25,467 bases of DNA from an uncultured Bacilli bacterium (GTDB taxonomy: Bacteria > Bacillota_I > Bacilli_A > RF39 > UBA660), in contig CANRGI010000001.1 of assembly GCA_947630095.1 (NCBI GenBank), positions 1-25,467 on the forward strand, written 5' to 3'. Each line of letters begins with the position of its first letter. Within the stretch, counting starts at the first letter, position 1. The position numbers and the translations under genes were made by a program. Positions 1 through 6,759 of the stretch are shown piece after piece. Below the pieces are notes generated by a model, which saw only the letters and a program-made list of their open reading frames with translations, searched no databases and was not told the origin of the DNA.

Positions 1-88
1 CCTTTTATTAGATTATATAATAATTAATGGAAAAAATCAACGGCAAAAATGGAATTAAGTCCACTTCTGCCATAAAATATTTTTGTCG

Positions 89-117
89 TTGACAAGTGTA
101 CAAAATACACTTATACT
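89..117 (+). promoter_or_regulatory. SigA promoter with embedded palindromic operator
   Basis: A consensus -35 TTGACA (89-94) and -10 TATACT (112-117) are separated by 17 bases. Between them is a perfect inverted repeat, AAGTGTA (94-100), five bases, TACACTT (106-112), which touches both promoter boxes. A protein bound there would block RNA polymerase. The first downstream gene encodes a Nudix-type regulator, so autorepression is the simplest inference. The predicted transcript starts near 124, so translation must begin downstream of that. Confidence 0.8.
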
Positions 118-136
118 TAAAATGAGAGTGATAAAG

Positions 137-796
137 ATGGAAAAGAATAATCCTCTATATAGAAATCAGGGAATACACGTTATTGGAGCGATTTTTACTG
201 TAGATAAGGGCATAGTTAAAATTCTATTAATTAAAAGAACTAATGAACCGTATAAAGATAAATGGGCTTTAGTAGGTGGTGCACTTTATAATAATGAAGA
301 TTTAATTAATGGGCTAAATAGAGAAATCAAAGAAAAAACAGGAATAGAAAATACACACCTATATTTATCTAATGTTCACGGCAAAGTCAATAGAAGTCCA
401 ATAATGCGTATGGTTGCTATTTCTTATGTAGGCGTAATTGATAAAGAAAAAAATCTACTTAATAAAGTCACAGAAAAGACAAAAGATGCTAAATGGTTTC
501 CTATAAATGAAAAATTACCTAGTCTTGCTTATGACCATAAAGAGATAATTGATACATCTTTAAAAACTCTTCAAAAATTAATTTTTGAAGGTGATATACT
601 ACTACCTTTATTTCCAAATGGTTTTACAATTCCAGAAATACAAAAAACTTATGAAGCAATAATGGGAATAAAATATGATAGAAGAAACTTTAGAAAGAAA
701 TTACTTAATACATCTATGATAGAAGAAACAGATAAAAAGATTATATTTAATGGTAAGAAACCTGCTAAAGTATATATGTTTAAAAAAGTAAAGTGA
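137..796 (+). CDS. Nudix-derived transcriptional regulator (NrtR-like)
   Basis: A protein of about 219 residues with two parts: an N-terminal Nudix fold (to about residue 135) and a C-terminal winged-helix-like region (about 150-219, with a basic KYDRRNFRKKLL segment). This is the architecture of NrtR-type regulators, which sense a nucleotide-like ligand with a non-hydrolytic Nudix domain and bind DNA with the C-terminus. The Nudix box (canonical GX5EX7REUXEEXGU) reads G-x5-E-x7-REIKEKTGI, so the second Glu of the EE pair is Lys; catalysis is probably lost. The start at 137 is chosen because the promoter ends at 117; the upstream TTG and the ATG at 122 would lie in the promoter or at the transcript's extreme 5' end. 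The next gene follows after ten bases with a GAGGAG ribosome site, suggesting co-transcription. The ligand is unknown; NAD-pathway control is the classical NrtR role but no NAD gene is present here. Confidence 0.75.
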   Translation: MEKNNPLYRNQGIHVIGAIFTVDKGIVKILLIKRTNEPYKDKWALVGGALYNNEDLINGLNREIKEKTGIENTHLYLSNVHGKVNRSPIMRMVAISYVGVIDKEKNLLNKVTEKTKDAKWFPINEKLPSLAYDHKEIIDTSLKTLQKLIFEGDILLPLFPNGFTIPEIQKTYEAIMGIKYDRRNFRKKLLNTSMIEETDKKIIFNGKKPAKVYMFKKVK

Positions 797-806
797 GGAG
801 AAAATT

Positions 807-1433
807 ATGTTATATTTTAAGAAAAATAATAATGAAATAATAAAATATGAAGTAAAAATTAATAAAGAGGAGTTAGAAAATTTAAGAGAAAATATTATAA
901 ATCAATGTAGTATTAGAAGAATAGTTAAAACTAATCCTTTACCTATTGTATGTTCGCCTAAAGGAGAAAATATAAAGTTTGTAACTAGTAAACTATCATT
1001 TACAAGAGAAGATTTTTATGGTAATACTGATTACTATACTTTTGAGTATGTAGAATATGAGTATCCAAAAATTATAAAATATATTGATTTAGTACTTGAC
1101 GGAAATATAAACGCAATTGATTACTTACTTATGCCACCTAAAGAAGAAAAAATAGATAAAATTAAATGTTTAGAAGAAAAGATAGAAAAATATTCTAAAA
1201 ATGTATTTGATACTAATTATTTAGAAGAAATGCAAAAATTATTATTAGAATTAGAAAAAGAGAAAAAAACAGTAGAGATTAACAAAAATAATTTACCTGT
1301 TGAAACTTATTATGAAAGTATTAGAGAAACTATAACTTTAAATGAATTAGAAAGAATTGATAGAGTTTTAGTTGATAAAGTAAATAGTTTCTTTAATGAA
1401 GAAGGAGTTATAAAGAAATTAAAAGAAAGATAA
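807..1433 (+). CDS. Hypothetical protein in the Nudix-regulator cassette
   Basis: A 208-residue soluble protein that I do not recognise. It has no signal peptide or membrane segment. The N-terminal 100 residues look like a mixed alpha/beta domain rich in Tyr, Lys and Glu. Residues about 112-160 form a strongly charged helical stretch (repeated EEK/LEK pattern) that could be a coiled coil, and the C-terminus is again Lys/Glu-rich and helical. A GAGGAG ribosome site sits six bases before the ATG. It lies between the regulator and two HTH genes on the same strand with short gaps, so it is probably part of the same transcript. No function is proposed. Confidence 0.7.
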   Translation: MLYFKKNNNEIIKYEVKINKEELENLRENIINQCSIRRIVKTNPLPIVCSPKGENIKFVTSKLSFTREDFYGNTDYYTFEYVEYEYPKIIKYIDLVLDGNINAIDYLLMPPKEEKIDKIKCLEEKIEKYSKNVFDTNYLEEMQKLLLELEKEKKTVEINKNNLPVETYYESIRETITLNELERIDRVLVDKVNSFFNEEGVIKKLKER

Positions 1434-1457
1434 TTATATTTGAAAAGAGGGAATAAA

Positions 1458-1691
1458 ATGAAAGACATAAGCATAGATGTTTCTAATTATCAACCTAGCC
1501 AAGTTCTAACTTTATTAAGAAAAAGTACTGGTTTATCTTTGAGCGGGTTTGCTAAACTTATAGGTAAATCTAAAACTTGGGTATATAATAATGAAAAAGG
1601 AATAACTAAATTTTATTTTAATGATTTATTAAATATTTTAAAAATATTAAATTTACAACTAGAAGTATCTTCTATTGAAAGTGAGGGATAA
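1458..1691 (+). CDS. Small HTH (XRE-type) DNA-binding protein, first copy
   Basis: A 77-residue protein made almost entirely of one Cro/CI-type helix-turn-helix: QVLTLLRKSTGLSLSGFAKL followed by the recognition region GKSKTWVYNNEKG. The ATG at 1458 is preferred over the upstream TTG at 1440 because an AGAGGG ribosome site precedes it. Its stop codon (1689-1691) is directly followed by the start of a second HTH gene with the same domain plan, so the two look like a tandem duplication that has diverged strongly. Such short XRE proteins usually act as repressors or antitoxin-like regulators; which applies here cannot be told. Confidence 0.75.
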   Translation: MKDISIDVSNYQPSQVLTLLRKSTGLSLSGFAKLIGKSKTWVYNNEKGITKFYFNDLLNILKILNLQLEVSSIESEG

Positions 1692-1692
1692 T

Positions 1693-1905
1693 GTGAAATT
1701 CATTGCTAATGATTTTGAACCTGGGGATACTTTAAAATTTATTAGACAAAATACAGGACTAACTCAAACTGAATTTGCTAAAACTATAAATAAAGGGAAG
1801 GACTGGGTTTCTTCTAGTGAACTTGGTAGAATTAATTTCTTTTTTCAAGATTTTTATAAAATATCTAAAATTCATAATATTAAATTAATTATTAAAAATA
1901 AATAA
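1693..1905 (+). CDS. Small HTH (XRE-type) DNA-binding protein, second copy
   Basis: A protein of about 70 residues with a Cro/CI-type helix-turn-helix: TLKFIRQNTGLTQTEFAKTI, then NKGKDWVSSSELG. It aligns over its whole length with the HTH protein just upstream, including a WV...E pattern in the recognition helix and a Phe-rich stretch after it. The GTG at 1693 is chosen as start because GTGAGGG lies five bases upstream and the first base is two past the previous stop; an in-frame TTG at 1675 is the alternative. Tight spacing implies translational coupling. The two might bind as a heterodimer, which is inference. Confidence 0.7.
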   Translation: MKFIANDFEPGDTLKFIRQNTGLTQTEFAKTINKGKDWVSSSELGRINFFFQDFYKISKIHNIKLIIKNK

Positions 1906-1908
1906 AAA

Positions 1909-1949
1909 AGAAATTGACTACGGCTCCAAGCGGAGCTAAGGCAATTTCT
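1909..1949. other. Two-part hairpin after the HTH genes (terminator or structured RNA)
   Basis: An outer stem AGAAATTG (1909-1916) with CAATTTCT (1942-1949) is perfect over 8 bp. An inner stem GGCTCC (1922-1927) with GGAGCT (1932-1937), counting one G-U pair, closes a 4-base AAGC loop; the two are separated by an asymmetric internal loop. On the - strand the hairpin is followed by a T run (complement of the A run at 1904-1909), so it reads best as a - strand terminator. On the + strand there is no T run, so after the HTH genes it is either a weak terminator or a structured transcript end. Confidence 0.55.
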
Positions 1950-1999
1950 ATAAATAGATTATACTATATTTTGAAAAATATGTCAAATGAGAAGGAAAT

Positions 2000-2086
2000 A
2001 TGATATCAATAGGAATAATTCTATTAATAATTATGTTTTTAATAACGTGTGTATTATCTAAAATAGCCACTAAACTAGAAGATTAG
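2000..2086 (+). CDS. Putative 28-residue single-pass membrane peptide
   Basis: The ORF encodes MISIGIILLIIMFLITCV followed by LSKIATKLED. It is one hydrophobic helix of about 18 residues with a short charged C-terminus. An AAGGA ribosome site lies five bases before the ATG, unusually good for a random ORF. Size and layout resemble small membrane toxins of type I systems or regulatory membrane peptides, but no antisense RNA is demonstrated. It lies 50 bases after the hairpin at 1909-1949 and may share the cassette's transcript. A clear promoter of its own is not visible. Confidence 0.45.
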   Translation: MISIGIILLIIMFLITCVLSKIATKLED

Positions 2087-2105
2087 AAATTGGAAATTTA
2101 AACAT

Positions 2106-2141
2106 AGCACTCTATTTATTTTTGAGTGCTTCATATTTTTC
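2106..2141. repeat. 36-bp direct repeat, copy 1
   Basis: This 36-bp stretch recurs at 2761-2796 with a single mismatch (2122 T versus 2777 C region). It covers the 3' end of the small - strand gene at 2112-2303 and its stop, and includes AGCACTC/GAGTGCT arms (2106-2112 and 2124-2130) that can form a 7-bp hairpin with the stop codon in the loop. Confidence 0.8.
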
Positions 2142-2303
2142 ATAATACTTATTTTTTAATTTTATTATTTCTTCCTCCACTTTGTTTTCTTTTAAATATT
2201 TCCATTCTTCCTCTTGTGTCATATTTTTTATTTTTTTACTATGGTAATCTATTATTTTTCTTAATTCTTGTTGCCACTCACATTCAAGTTCTTCTTTATT
2301 CAT
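2112..2303 (-). CDS. Small charged helical protein, copy 1 of a duplicated unit (gene B)
   Basis: A 63-residue, Lys/Glu-rich, probably all-helical protein beginning MNKEELECEWQQ and ending EKYEALKNK. The start at 2303 follows a good AGAGGTGG ribosome site; the longer reading frame upstream lacks one. A second small protein at 2767-2946 shares an MT/MS-x-EEE-KYxxEN segment and the same C-terminal residues. The start overlaps the end of the upstream frame (gene A remnant, 2296-2493) by 8 bases, and the same overlap recurs in the second copy, so A and B were a coupled pair. I do not recognise the family. Confidence 0.55.
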   Translation of the reverse strand: MNKEELECEWQQELRKIIDYHSKKIKNMTQEEEWKYLKENKVEEEIIKLKNKYYEKYEALKNK

Positions 2304-2493
2304 TCTTCCACCTCTTATATAAAATATTATGTTCAATAGCATATTGAATACTTTTAATGTGTTCAAAACCAAATTCTTCATTATCAAATAAAGGCATTTT
2401 CAATTTTGGCTTTTTATTTCTATCAAATTCATATATATATTTATAATCTATACCTCTTAATTTTGTCAAAAGAAATTGAAATAAATTTAATTT
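2296..2493 (-). pseudogene. Gene A remnant, copy 1
   Basis: An open frame without a convincing start (possible TTG at 2469 or ATG at 2397) whose C-terminal part reads FGFEHIKSIQYAIEHNILYK then RWKNE. The second copy at 2936-3061 has the matching LDHISNIQYALKNNIYYIRW. The shared pattern (D/E)HI-x-(S/N)IQYA-x4-NI-x-Y-x-RW shows a real former coding sequence. Upstream of 2494 the frame is closed and no continuation is visible, so the 5' part of the gene is missing. The family is not recognised. Confidence 0.45.
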
Positions 2494-2766
2494 TCATATT
2501 TGACCGAATTTTTTAAAAAAATATTGATGCTTAGTTCTTTTCGTCGTGATAACTTTTATTATTTCATATCATATTTAAAAGATGTTCAATTTTTTATTAA
2601 AATATTATAGTTGATATCATTGTTAGTTCATTTTTTAAAACTCTGCTATGATTTATGCAATATTATTCATAGATTTGTAGCATCTTACACTAACACGCAA
2701 TTGCGCTACTCAAATTTAAAATATCACTAGTACACTACTTACAAAGTAGTGTTTAATGAAAGCACT
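2494..2766. other. Non-coding accessory stretch with palindromes
   Basis: I see no gene on either strand in this interval. It contains a 10-bp palindrome CGCAATTGCG (2696-2705) inside a larger imperfect GTAGC/GCTAC stem (2678-2682 with 2705-2709), and a hairpin at 2732-2752. It separates the two copies of the duplicated A/B unit and is probably decayed mobile or duplicated DNA. Confidence 0.5.
2732..2752 (-). terminator. Hairpin after gene B copy 2
   Basis: ACACTACTT (2732-2740) and AAGTAGTGT (2744-2752) pair perfectly over 9 bp around a 3-base loop. It lies 15 bases beyond the stop of the - strand gene at 2767-2946. The trailing T tract on that strand is weak, so a terminator is likely but not certain. 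Confidence 0.5.
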
Positions 2767-2796
2767 CTATTTATTCTTGAGTGCTTCATATTTTTC
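2761..2796. repeat. 36-bp direct repeat, copy 2
   Basis: This is the second copy of the repeat at 2106-2141, 655 bases away in the same orientation with one mismatch. It covers the stop and C-terminal codons of the second gene B and again forms the AGCACTC/GAGTGCT hairpin. Confidence 0.8.
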
Positions 2797-2946
2797 TATT
2801 ATTTTTCTTATTTCTTCTTTCATTTTAGGCTCATTTTCATCTATATACTTTTTTTCTTCTTCAATGCTCATATTTTTGCAATCTTTCAATGCTTTTGTTC
2901 CATATTTTTTATAAACATCTTGAATTTCTTTCTCTTTATTTGTCAT
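2767..2946 (-). CDS. Small charged helical protein, copy 2 of a duplicated unit (gene B)
   Basis: A 59-residue ORF from ATG at 2946, MTNKEKEIQDVYKKYG to EKYEALKNK. It has a GGTGGG ribosome site and the same layout as the protein at 2112-2303: charged, helical, an EEEKKYIDENEP segment matching EEEWKYLKENKV, and an identical C-terminus. The start overlaps the end of the gene A frame (stop at 2936-2938) by 11 bases. Protein similarity is modest except at the end, where the DNA is nearly identical; the C-terminal DNA may have been homogenised by gene conversion. Function unknown. Confidence 0.5.
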   Translation of the reverse strand: MTNKEKEIQDVYKKYGTKALKDCKNMSIEEEKKYIDENEPKMKEEIRKIIEKYEALKNK

Positions 2947-3061
2947 TTTCCCACCTTATATAATATATATTATTCTTTAAAGCATATTGAATATTAGAAA
3001 TATGATCTAACCCAGTAATACTAGAAATTTTGCCCAACAAGGACTTTTTTGTATTATTTAT
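2936..3061 (-). pseudogene. Gene A remnant, copy 2
   Basis: An open frame with no start codon of its own, immediately 3' of the superoxide reductase gene, encoding SSITGLDHISNIQYALKN and NIYYIRWENDK. It is the counterpart of the remnant at 2296-2493. Its 5' end is lost right at the end of the superoxide reductase gene, which suggests a deletion or insertion breakpoint near 3058. Confidence 0.45.
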
Positions 3062-3426
3062 TCAGTTTCTTTTTTCCATAATCCGTGTTTATTACAATAT
3101 GAATAAACTGTACTACCTTTTCTATAAGGTAATGCTATGCTTGGTTCGTCTCCTGGAACAAATTTAAACAAACTTAATCCTAAATCACTTACTACGGCTA
3201 CCCACTCTATAAAATGGTCTTCTTCCATTGGGTGCTCTACTTCGCCAATGCTTATATAAATTTTATCTCCATCTATTTTTACATAAGGCACGTGTTTTTC
3301 ACTTGAAGCATCTATGCTATTGGGAACTAACTCAGTCATTTCTTCACCACAACATCTTATATGTGAAGCATCTCCTTCCATTAAACATATTACATTACCA
3401 CATTTTTCACATTTATATAATTTCAT
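3058..3426 (-). CDS. dfx: Desulfoferrodoxin / superoxide reductase
   Basis: A 122-residue two-iron superoxide reductase that reduces superoxide to hydrogen peroxide in anaerobes without producing oxygen. The N-terminal desulforedoxin domain has C6-x2-C9 and the pair C25-C26, the four ligands of the Fe(Cys)4 centre. The catalytic domain has EKH (residues 43-45, with the conserved Glu and Lys next to ligand His45), HPMEEDHFIEW (His65 and His71) and CNKHG (Cys111 and His114), the complete His4-Cys centre II set. An AGGAGG ribosome site precedes the ATG. It has its own promoter in the 54-base gap after the SNF2 helicase gene. The electron donor is not in the window. It implies an anaerobe that meets oxygen stress. 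Confidence 0.95.
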   Translation of the reverse strand: MKLYKCEKCGNVICLMEGDASHIRCCGEEMTELVPNSIDASSEKHVPYVKIDGDKIYISIGEVEHPMEEDHFIEWVAVVSDLGLSLFKFVPGDEPSIALPYRKGSTVYSYCNKHGLWKKETE

Positions 3427-3449
3427 ATTTTACCTCCTATTTAATATTT

Positions 3450-3478
3450 ATTTTATAAATTTTTCTCTTTAAAGTCAA
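3450..3478 (-). promoter_or_regulatory. Promoter of the superoxide reductase gene
   Basis: Reading the - strand, TTGACT (3478-3473) and TAAAAT (3455-3450) are spaced by 17 bases, about 25 bases before the dfx ATG. No operator-like palindrome overlaps it. Confidence 0.7.
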
Positions 3479-3480
3479 CC

Positions 3481-6400
3481 TTATTCATTTTCATATTTAA
3501 GTAAATCCCTTATATCTTTTTCAGTTAAATTAGATAAATCGGCAATATTTCCATCAGAATTTTCTATTAATTTATCACTTAATAATTTCTTTTTCTTTTG
3601 TAAGTCTAATATTCTTTCTTCTATTGTACCTCTTGCTATTAACTTAATAATTTGCACTGTTTTAGTTTGCCCGATACGATGGGTTCTATCTGTTGCTTGA
3701 TTTTCTGCTTGAGGGTTCCACCATAAATCTAAATGAATTACAACATCTGCGCTTGTTAAATTTAAACCCGTTCCACCACTTTTTAAAGTTATTAAAAATA
3801 CATTAGTATTATCACTATTAAATTTATCTACTAACTCTTGTCTTTTCTTTCCACTTACACTTCCATCTATTGTATAATAACTTATATCATTTTCTTTTAA
3901 TTTCTCTCTAACTATTTGAAAGGCACTTTTAAAACTAGAAAATATAAGTATCTTATGTCCATTTAATATAATTTCTTTAACTACTTTTACTAAATTTTCT
4001 ATTTTTAAACTTTCTCCTTTATAATTTTCATATACAAGTTTAGGGTCTATACATAATTCTCTTAATCTAGTAAGCAAAGATAAAATTTGAAATCTTGACT
4101 TATTAAAATCACTATATTCTAACATTTCTTCCATTTCTTTTTGTACTCTTTTTATTTCACTAGCATAAAGTTTTTTCTCATTTTCTCCTAAATCTATATA
4201 AATATTATTTTCCATTTTAGGAGGTAAATCTTTAAGTACATCATTTTTAAGTCTTCTCATTATAAAAGGCCTTATCATTTGGTTTAAATTAGTTAGTTTT
4301 TTATCTGCTTCTTCGTCTATTTCTCCAAATCTATATCTTGAATTAAATTTACTTAAGTTTGACAAGAACCCTGGCATAATAAAATCAAATATACTCCATA
4401 ACTCTGAAATAGAATTTTCTATAGGAGTACCAGTAAGAGCGAATTTAGTAAGTGCATTTATTTGCTTTACTGACTTTGTTATTCCAGCATTAGGGTTCTT
4501 TATATTTTGTGCTTCGTCTATAAAACATACTCTAAACTGACTGCCTTCATACATTTCTATATCTTCTCTTAACACACCATAACTAGTAATAAATACTTCT
4601 ACACTACTATCTTTTAATATTTTTTTTCTACTGTCTTTTGCGCCTACTAAAACTTTTACATTAATTTCACTACCAAATTTATTAAATTCATTAACCCAGT
4701 TAAATACTAGTGCAGTCGGACATACAATTAAAAATTTACTATTTTTATCTTCTTTAAGTAATTCTTTTATTAAATATATTGTTTGAATAGATTTTCCTAA
4801 ACCCATTTCGTCTGCAAGAATACCACCTAAGTCACATTTGCATATAGTATAAAGCCATTTTATACCATCTATTTGATAACCTCTTAGTATTTCTTTATCT
4901 TTTTTATTAAAATTTATAGTTGCATCTTTATATTTATTAAAATTATTTATAAATTCGTCAAATAAATTATCTGTTTTAATACCTAACTTACGATTACTTT
5001 TTAAACTATCTAAATATATTGCTTGGTATTTTCCTATAGAACCACTTTTATCAAAGTCTAAATTTTCCATTAAATCATTAAGTTCATTTATACTATCTTG
5101 CTCTAAATTAACTATGTCTCCATTTTTTAATCTATAATATTTCTTTTTCTTTCTAAAGGCACTTATTAATTCGTCAAATTCTTTATCAGTAATATCGTCT
5201 AAATCAAATTCGTAGTGCATTATATTATCTTTACCTATAGAAAAAGTACTACTAACTTTAACATTATTCTTTATTTTAACACTCTTAAATGAAGTAGATG
5301 TGTAAACTGAATATAGATTAGATAATTCTTCTAAACCAATATTTATTAAATTTACTATTAATTCTACATTATCTATTATAAATTTATTTTTTTCTATTTT
5401 AAAACCATAACTATATAGATGCTCTAAAATTTCATTTTCAAAATCTACATCTCTTAATACAGACTTTTCCTCTTCAAAATAATCAAAAGAAACATTGCCA
5501 TATTCTAATTTAACATTACATACTACATCATTTTTATTTAAATCAAAATATAATTTAGCATCTGCCTTACTTAAATTTATTTTATTATTTAATTCTTCGT
5601 CTATAACTAAATCATTTCTAACTATAGGTAATATTCCTTTACAGAAGTTATCTAAATTACTTTCTTCAAATACTAGTTCACTTATTCTTGATTTATTTAA
5701 GGCTTCAAAAAGGTTTCTATAGTCTTTACTTAATTTATATATTTTACCATTAGTATAAATATACTTTAAATTACTTGTAAGTATAACCATATCGTCATAA
5801 TCTATATTAAATGCAAATACATATTTATCTTCTTTTTTACTTAATTTAACACTAAAAGGAGAAATATCACTAATACCTCTTATTAAAATATTTTTATAAA
5901 AAAAATCTTTTTCTTTTAACATATCTAAAATAATATTAAGGTCATTATAATCAATAAATAATTTAAATGGGTTTTTGTTTATTAAATAATCTAATATCTT
6001 CTTGTCAGTATCGTCAAAATAATATTTAGAAGCATCATATATAAATGATTTACCAAAAGGTACTTCTCCACCATTTTCATAACTTAATACAAATCTTGAA
6101 AATTTATTATTAAGTAAATACATTTTATCTATACCTATTTTAATTTTTAATGTTATATCAGTTAAATATAATAGTCCTGACTTTAAAGAATTGTGTGAGT
6201 GCCCATAATCTACTACATCTCCGTTTATTTCATATTCTACTTTTAATTTCTTTTTTACTCCACTTTTTCTTTTAGAAAATATATCTATTATTTGACTAGA
6301 TTTATTTTTTAAATAATCTTCAGTATTAAAACTCATTAAATATTCATAATTAATTATAACAGCTGCGACGTGTTCGCAAGAGTGAAAAGACTTAAAATCT

Positions 6401-6621
6401 TCACAAGTACAATTATAAGCAATTATATTAGCCTCTTTCATAGAAATATTAATAGTATTAGTTATTCCTCTAAAATAATCAGTCATAGAAAAAGAATAGG
6501 TATCAAATAAATGCCCGTTTAATTTACTTATAAATTCTATATCTTCTTTTTGATAATATCTACCCATACTAATATGATATGGATATATTTTATCACTAAA
6601 TTGTTGTATAAGACTTTTCAT
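3481..6621 (-). CDS. SWIM zinc finger / SNF2-family helicase
   Basis: A 1046-residue Snf2/Rad54-type ATPase, the RapA-like bacterial group acting on DNA or transcription complexes. Residues about 70-85 are a SWIM finger (CTC...CEH). A long bacterial SNF2-associated region of poorly conserved beta-rich sequence follows. The ATPase lobe 1 has Walker A DEMGLGKS near 604, DEAQ (motif II) near 702 and LTGTPIENS (motif III). Lobe 2 has GGTGLNL (about 949), LDLWWNP and QATDRTHRIGQ (about 977), the arginine-finger motif VI. All catalytic motifs are intact and the length is usual for the family. A GGGAAGTGA ribosome site precedes the ATG. It is monocistronic with its own promoter. Its in vivo role is uncertain; DNA repair, RNA polymerase recycling or a defence-related role are all possible. 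Confidence 0.9.
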   Translation of the reverse strand: MKSLIQQFSDKIYPYHISMGRYYQKEDIEFISKLNGHLFDTYSFSMTDYFRGITNTINISMKEANIIAYNCTCEDFKSFHSCEHVAAVIINYEYLMSFNTEDYLKNKSSQIIDIFSKRKSGVKKKLKVEYEINGDVVDYGHSHNSLKSGLLYLTDITLKIKIGIDKMYLLNNKFSRFVLSYENGGEVPFGKSFIYDASKYYFDDTDKKILDYLINKNPFKLFIDYNDLNIILDMLKEKDFFYKNILIRGISDISPFSVKLSKKEDKYVFAFNIDYDDMVILTSNLKYIYTNGKIYKLSKDYRNLFEALNKSRISELVFEESNLDNFCKGILPIVRNDLVIDEELNNKINLSKADAKLYFDLNKNDVVCNVKLEYGNVSFDYFEEEKSVLRDVDFENEILEHLYSYGFKIEKNKFIIDNVELIVNLINIGLEELSNLYSVYTSTSFKSVKIKNNVKVSSTFSIGKDNIMHYEFDLDDITDKEFDELISAFRKKKKYYRLKNGDIVNLEQDSINELNDLMENLDFDKSGSIGKYQAIYLDSLKSNRKLGIKTDNLFDEFINNFNKYKDATINFNKKDKEILRGYQIDGIKWLYTICKCDLGGILADEMGLGKSIQTIYLIKELLKEDKNSKFLIVCPTALVFNWVNEFNKFGSEINVKVLVGAKDSRKKILKDSSVEVFITSYGVLREDIEMYEGSQFRVCFIDEAQNIKNPNAGITKSVKQINALTKFALTGTPIENSISELWSIFDFIMPGFLSNLSKFNSRYRFGEIDEEADKKLTNLNQMIRPFIMRRLKNDVLKDLPPKMENNIYIDLGENEKKLYASEIKRVQKEMEEMLEYSDFNKSRFQILSLLTRLRELCIDPKLVYENYKGESLKIENLVKVVKEIILNGHKILIFSSFKSAFQIVREKLKENDISYYTIDGSVSGKKRQELVDKFNSDNTNVFLITLKSGGTGLNLTSADVVIHLDLWWNPQAENQATDRTHRIGQTKTVQIIKLIARGTIEERILDLQKKKKLLSDKLIENSDGNIADLSNLTEKDIRDLLKYENE

Positions 6622-6639
6622 ACTTCACTTCCCTGTATA

Positions 6640-6668
6640 AATATATCACACGAACAGAATTTTGTAAA
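6640..6668 (-). promoter_or_regulatory. Promoter of the SNF2 helicase gene
   Basis: On the - strand TTTACA (6668-6663) and TATATT (6645-6640) are spaced by 17 bases, ending about 20 bases before the ATG at 6621. It forms a divergent pair with the promoter at 6703-6732. Confidence 0.65.
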
Positions 6669-6702
6669 TATTTAAGTTAAAAATAATATGATATTATAAA
6701 AG

Positions 6703-6732
6703 TTGATAACTTATTTCATAACGTGATATAAT
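6703..6732 (+). promoter_or_regulatory. Promoter of the CmpB/PAP2 pair
   Basis: TTGATA (6703-6708) and TATAAT (6727-6732) are spaced by 18 bases, with an extended -10 (TGATATAAT). The ATG follows at 6760 after an AAAGGAG ribosome site. Confidence 0.75.
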
Positions 6733-6759
6733 AAATAAGTAAAGGAGAAAAAAGGAATA

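Noticed and set aside
1..88. Possible RNA stem GGCA-TGGA / TCCA-TGCC near 41-70
   Set aside because: Only four-base stems separated by an internal loop; it could be chance, and the region is cut by the window edge.
83..136. TTG start giving an 18-residue longer Nudix protein
   Set aside because: That segment contains the -35, -10 and operator, so it is upstream of the transcript.
1909..1949. CRISPR repeat or attachment site
   Set aside because: The stem-loop sequence occurs only once and no integrase or Cas gene is near.
2126..2347. Phe/Leu-rich + strand ORF opposite gene B
   Set aside because: It is the antisense of a Lys/Glu-rich gene on the - strand with its own ribosome site; Phe/Leu-rich shadows are expected there.
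2749..2997. Phe-rich + strand ORF opposite the second gene B
   Set aside because: Antisense of the 59-residue charged protein at 2767-2946 and without a ribosome site.
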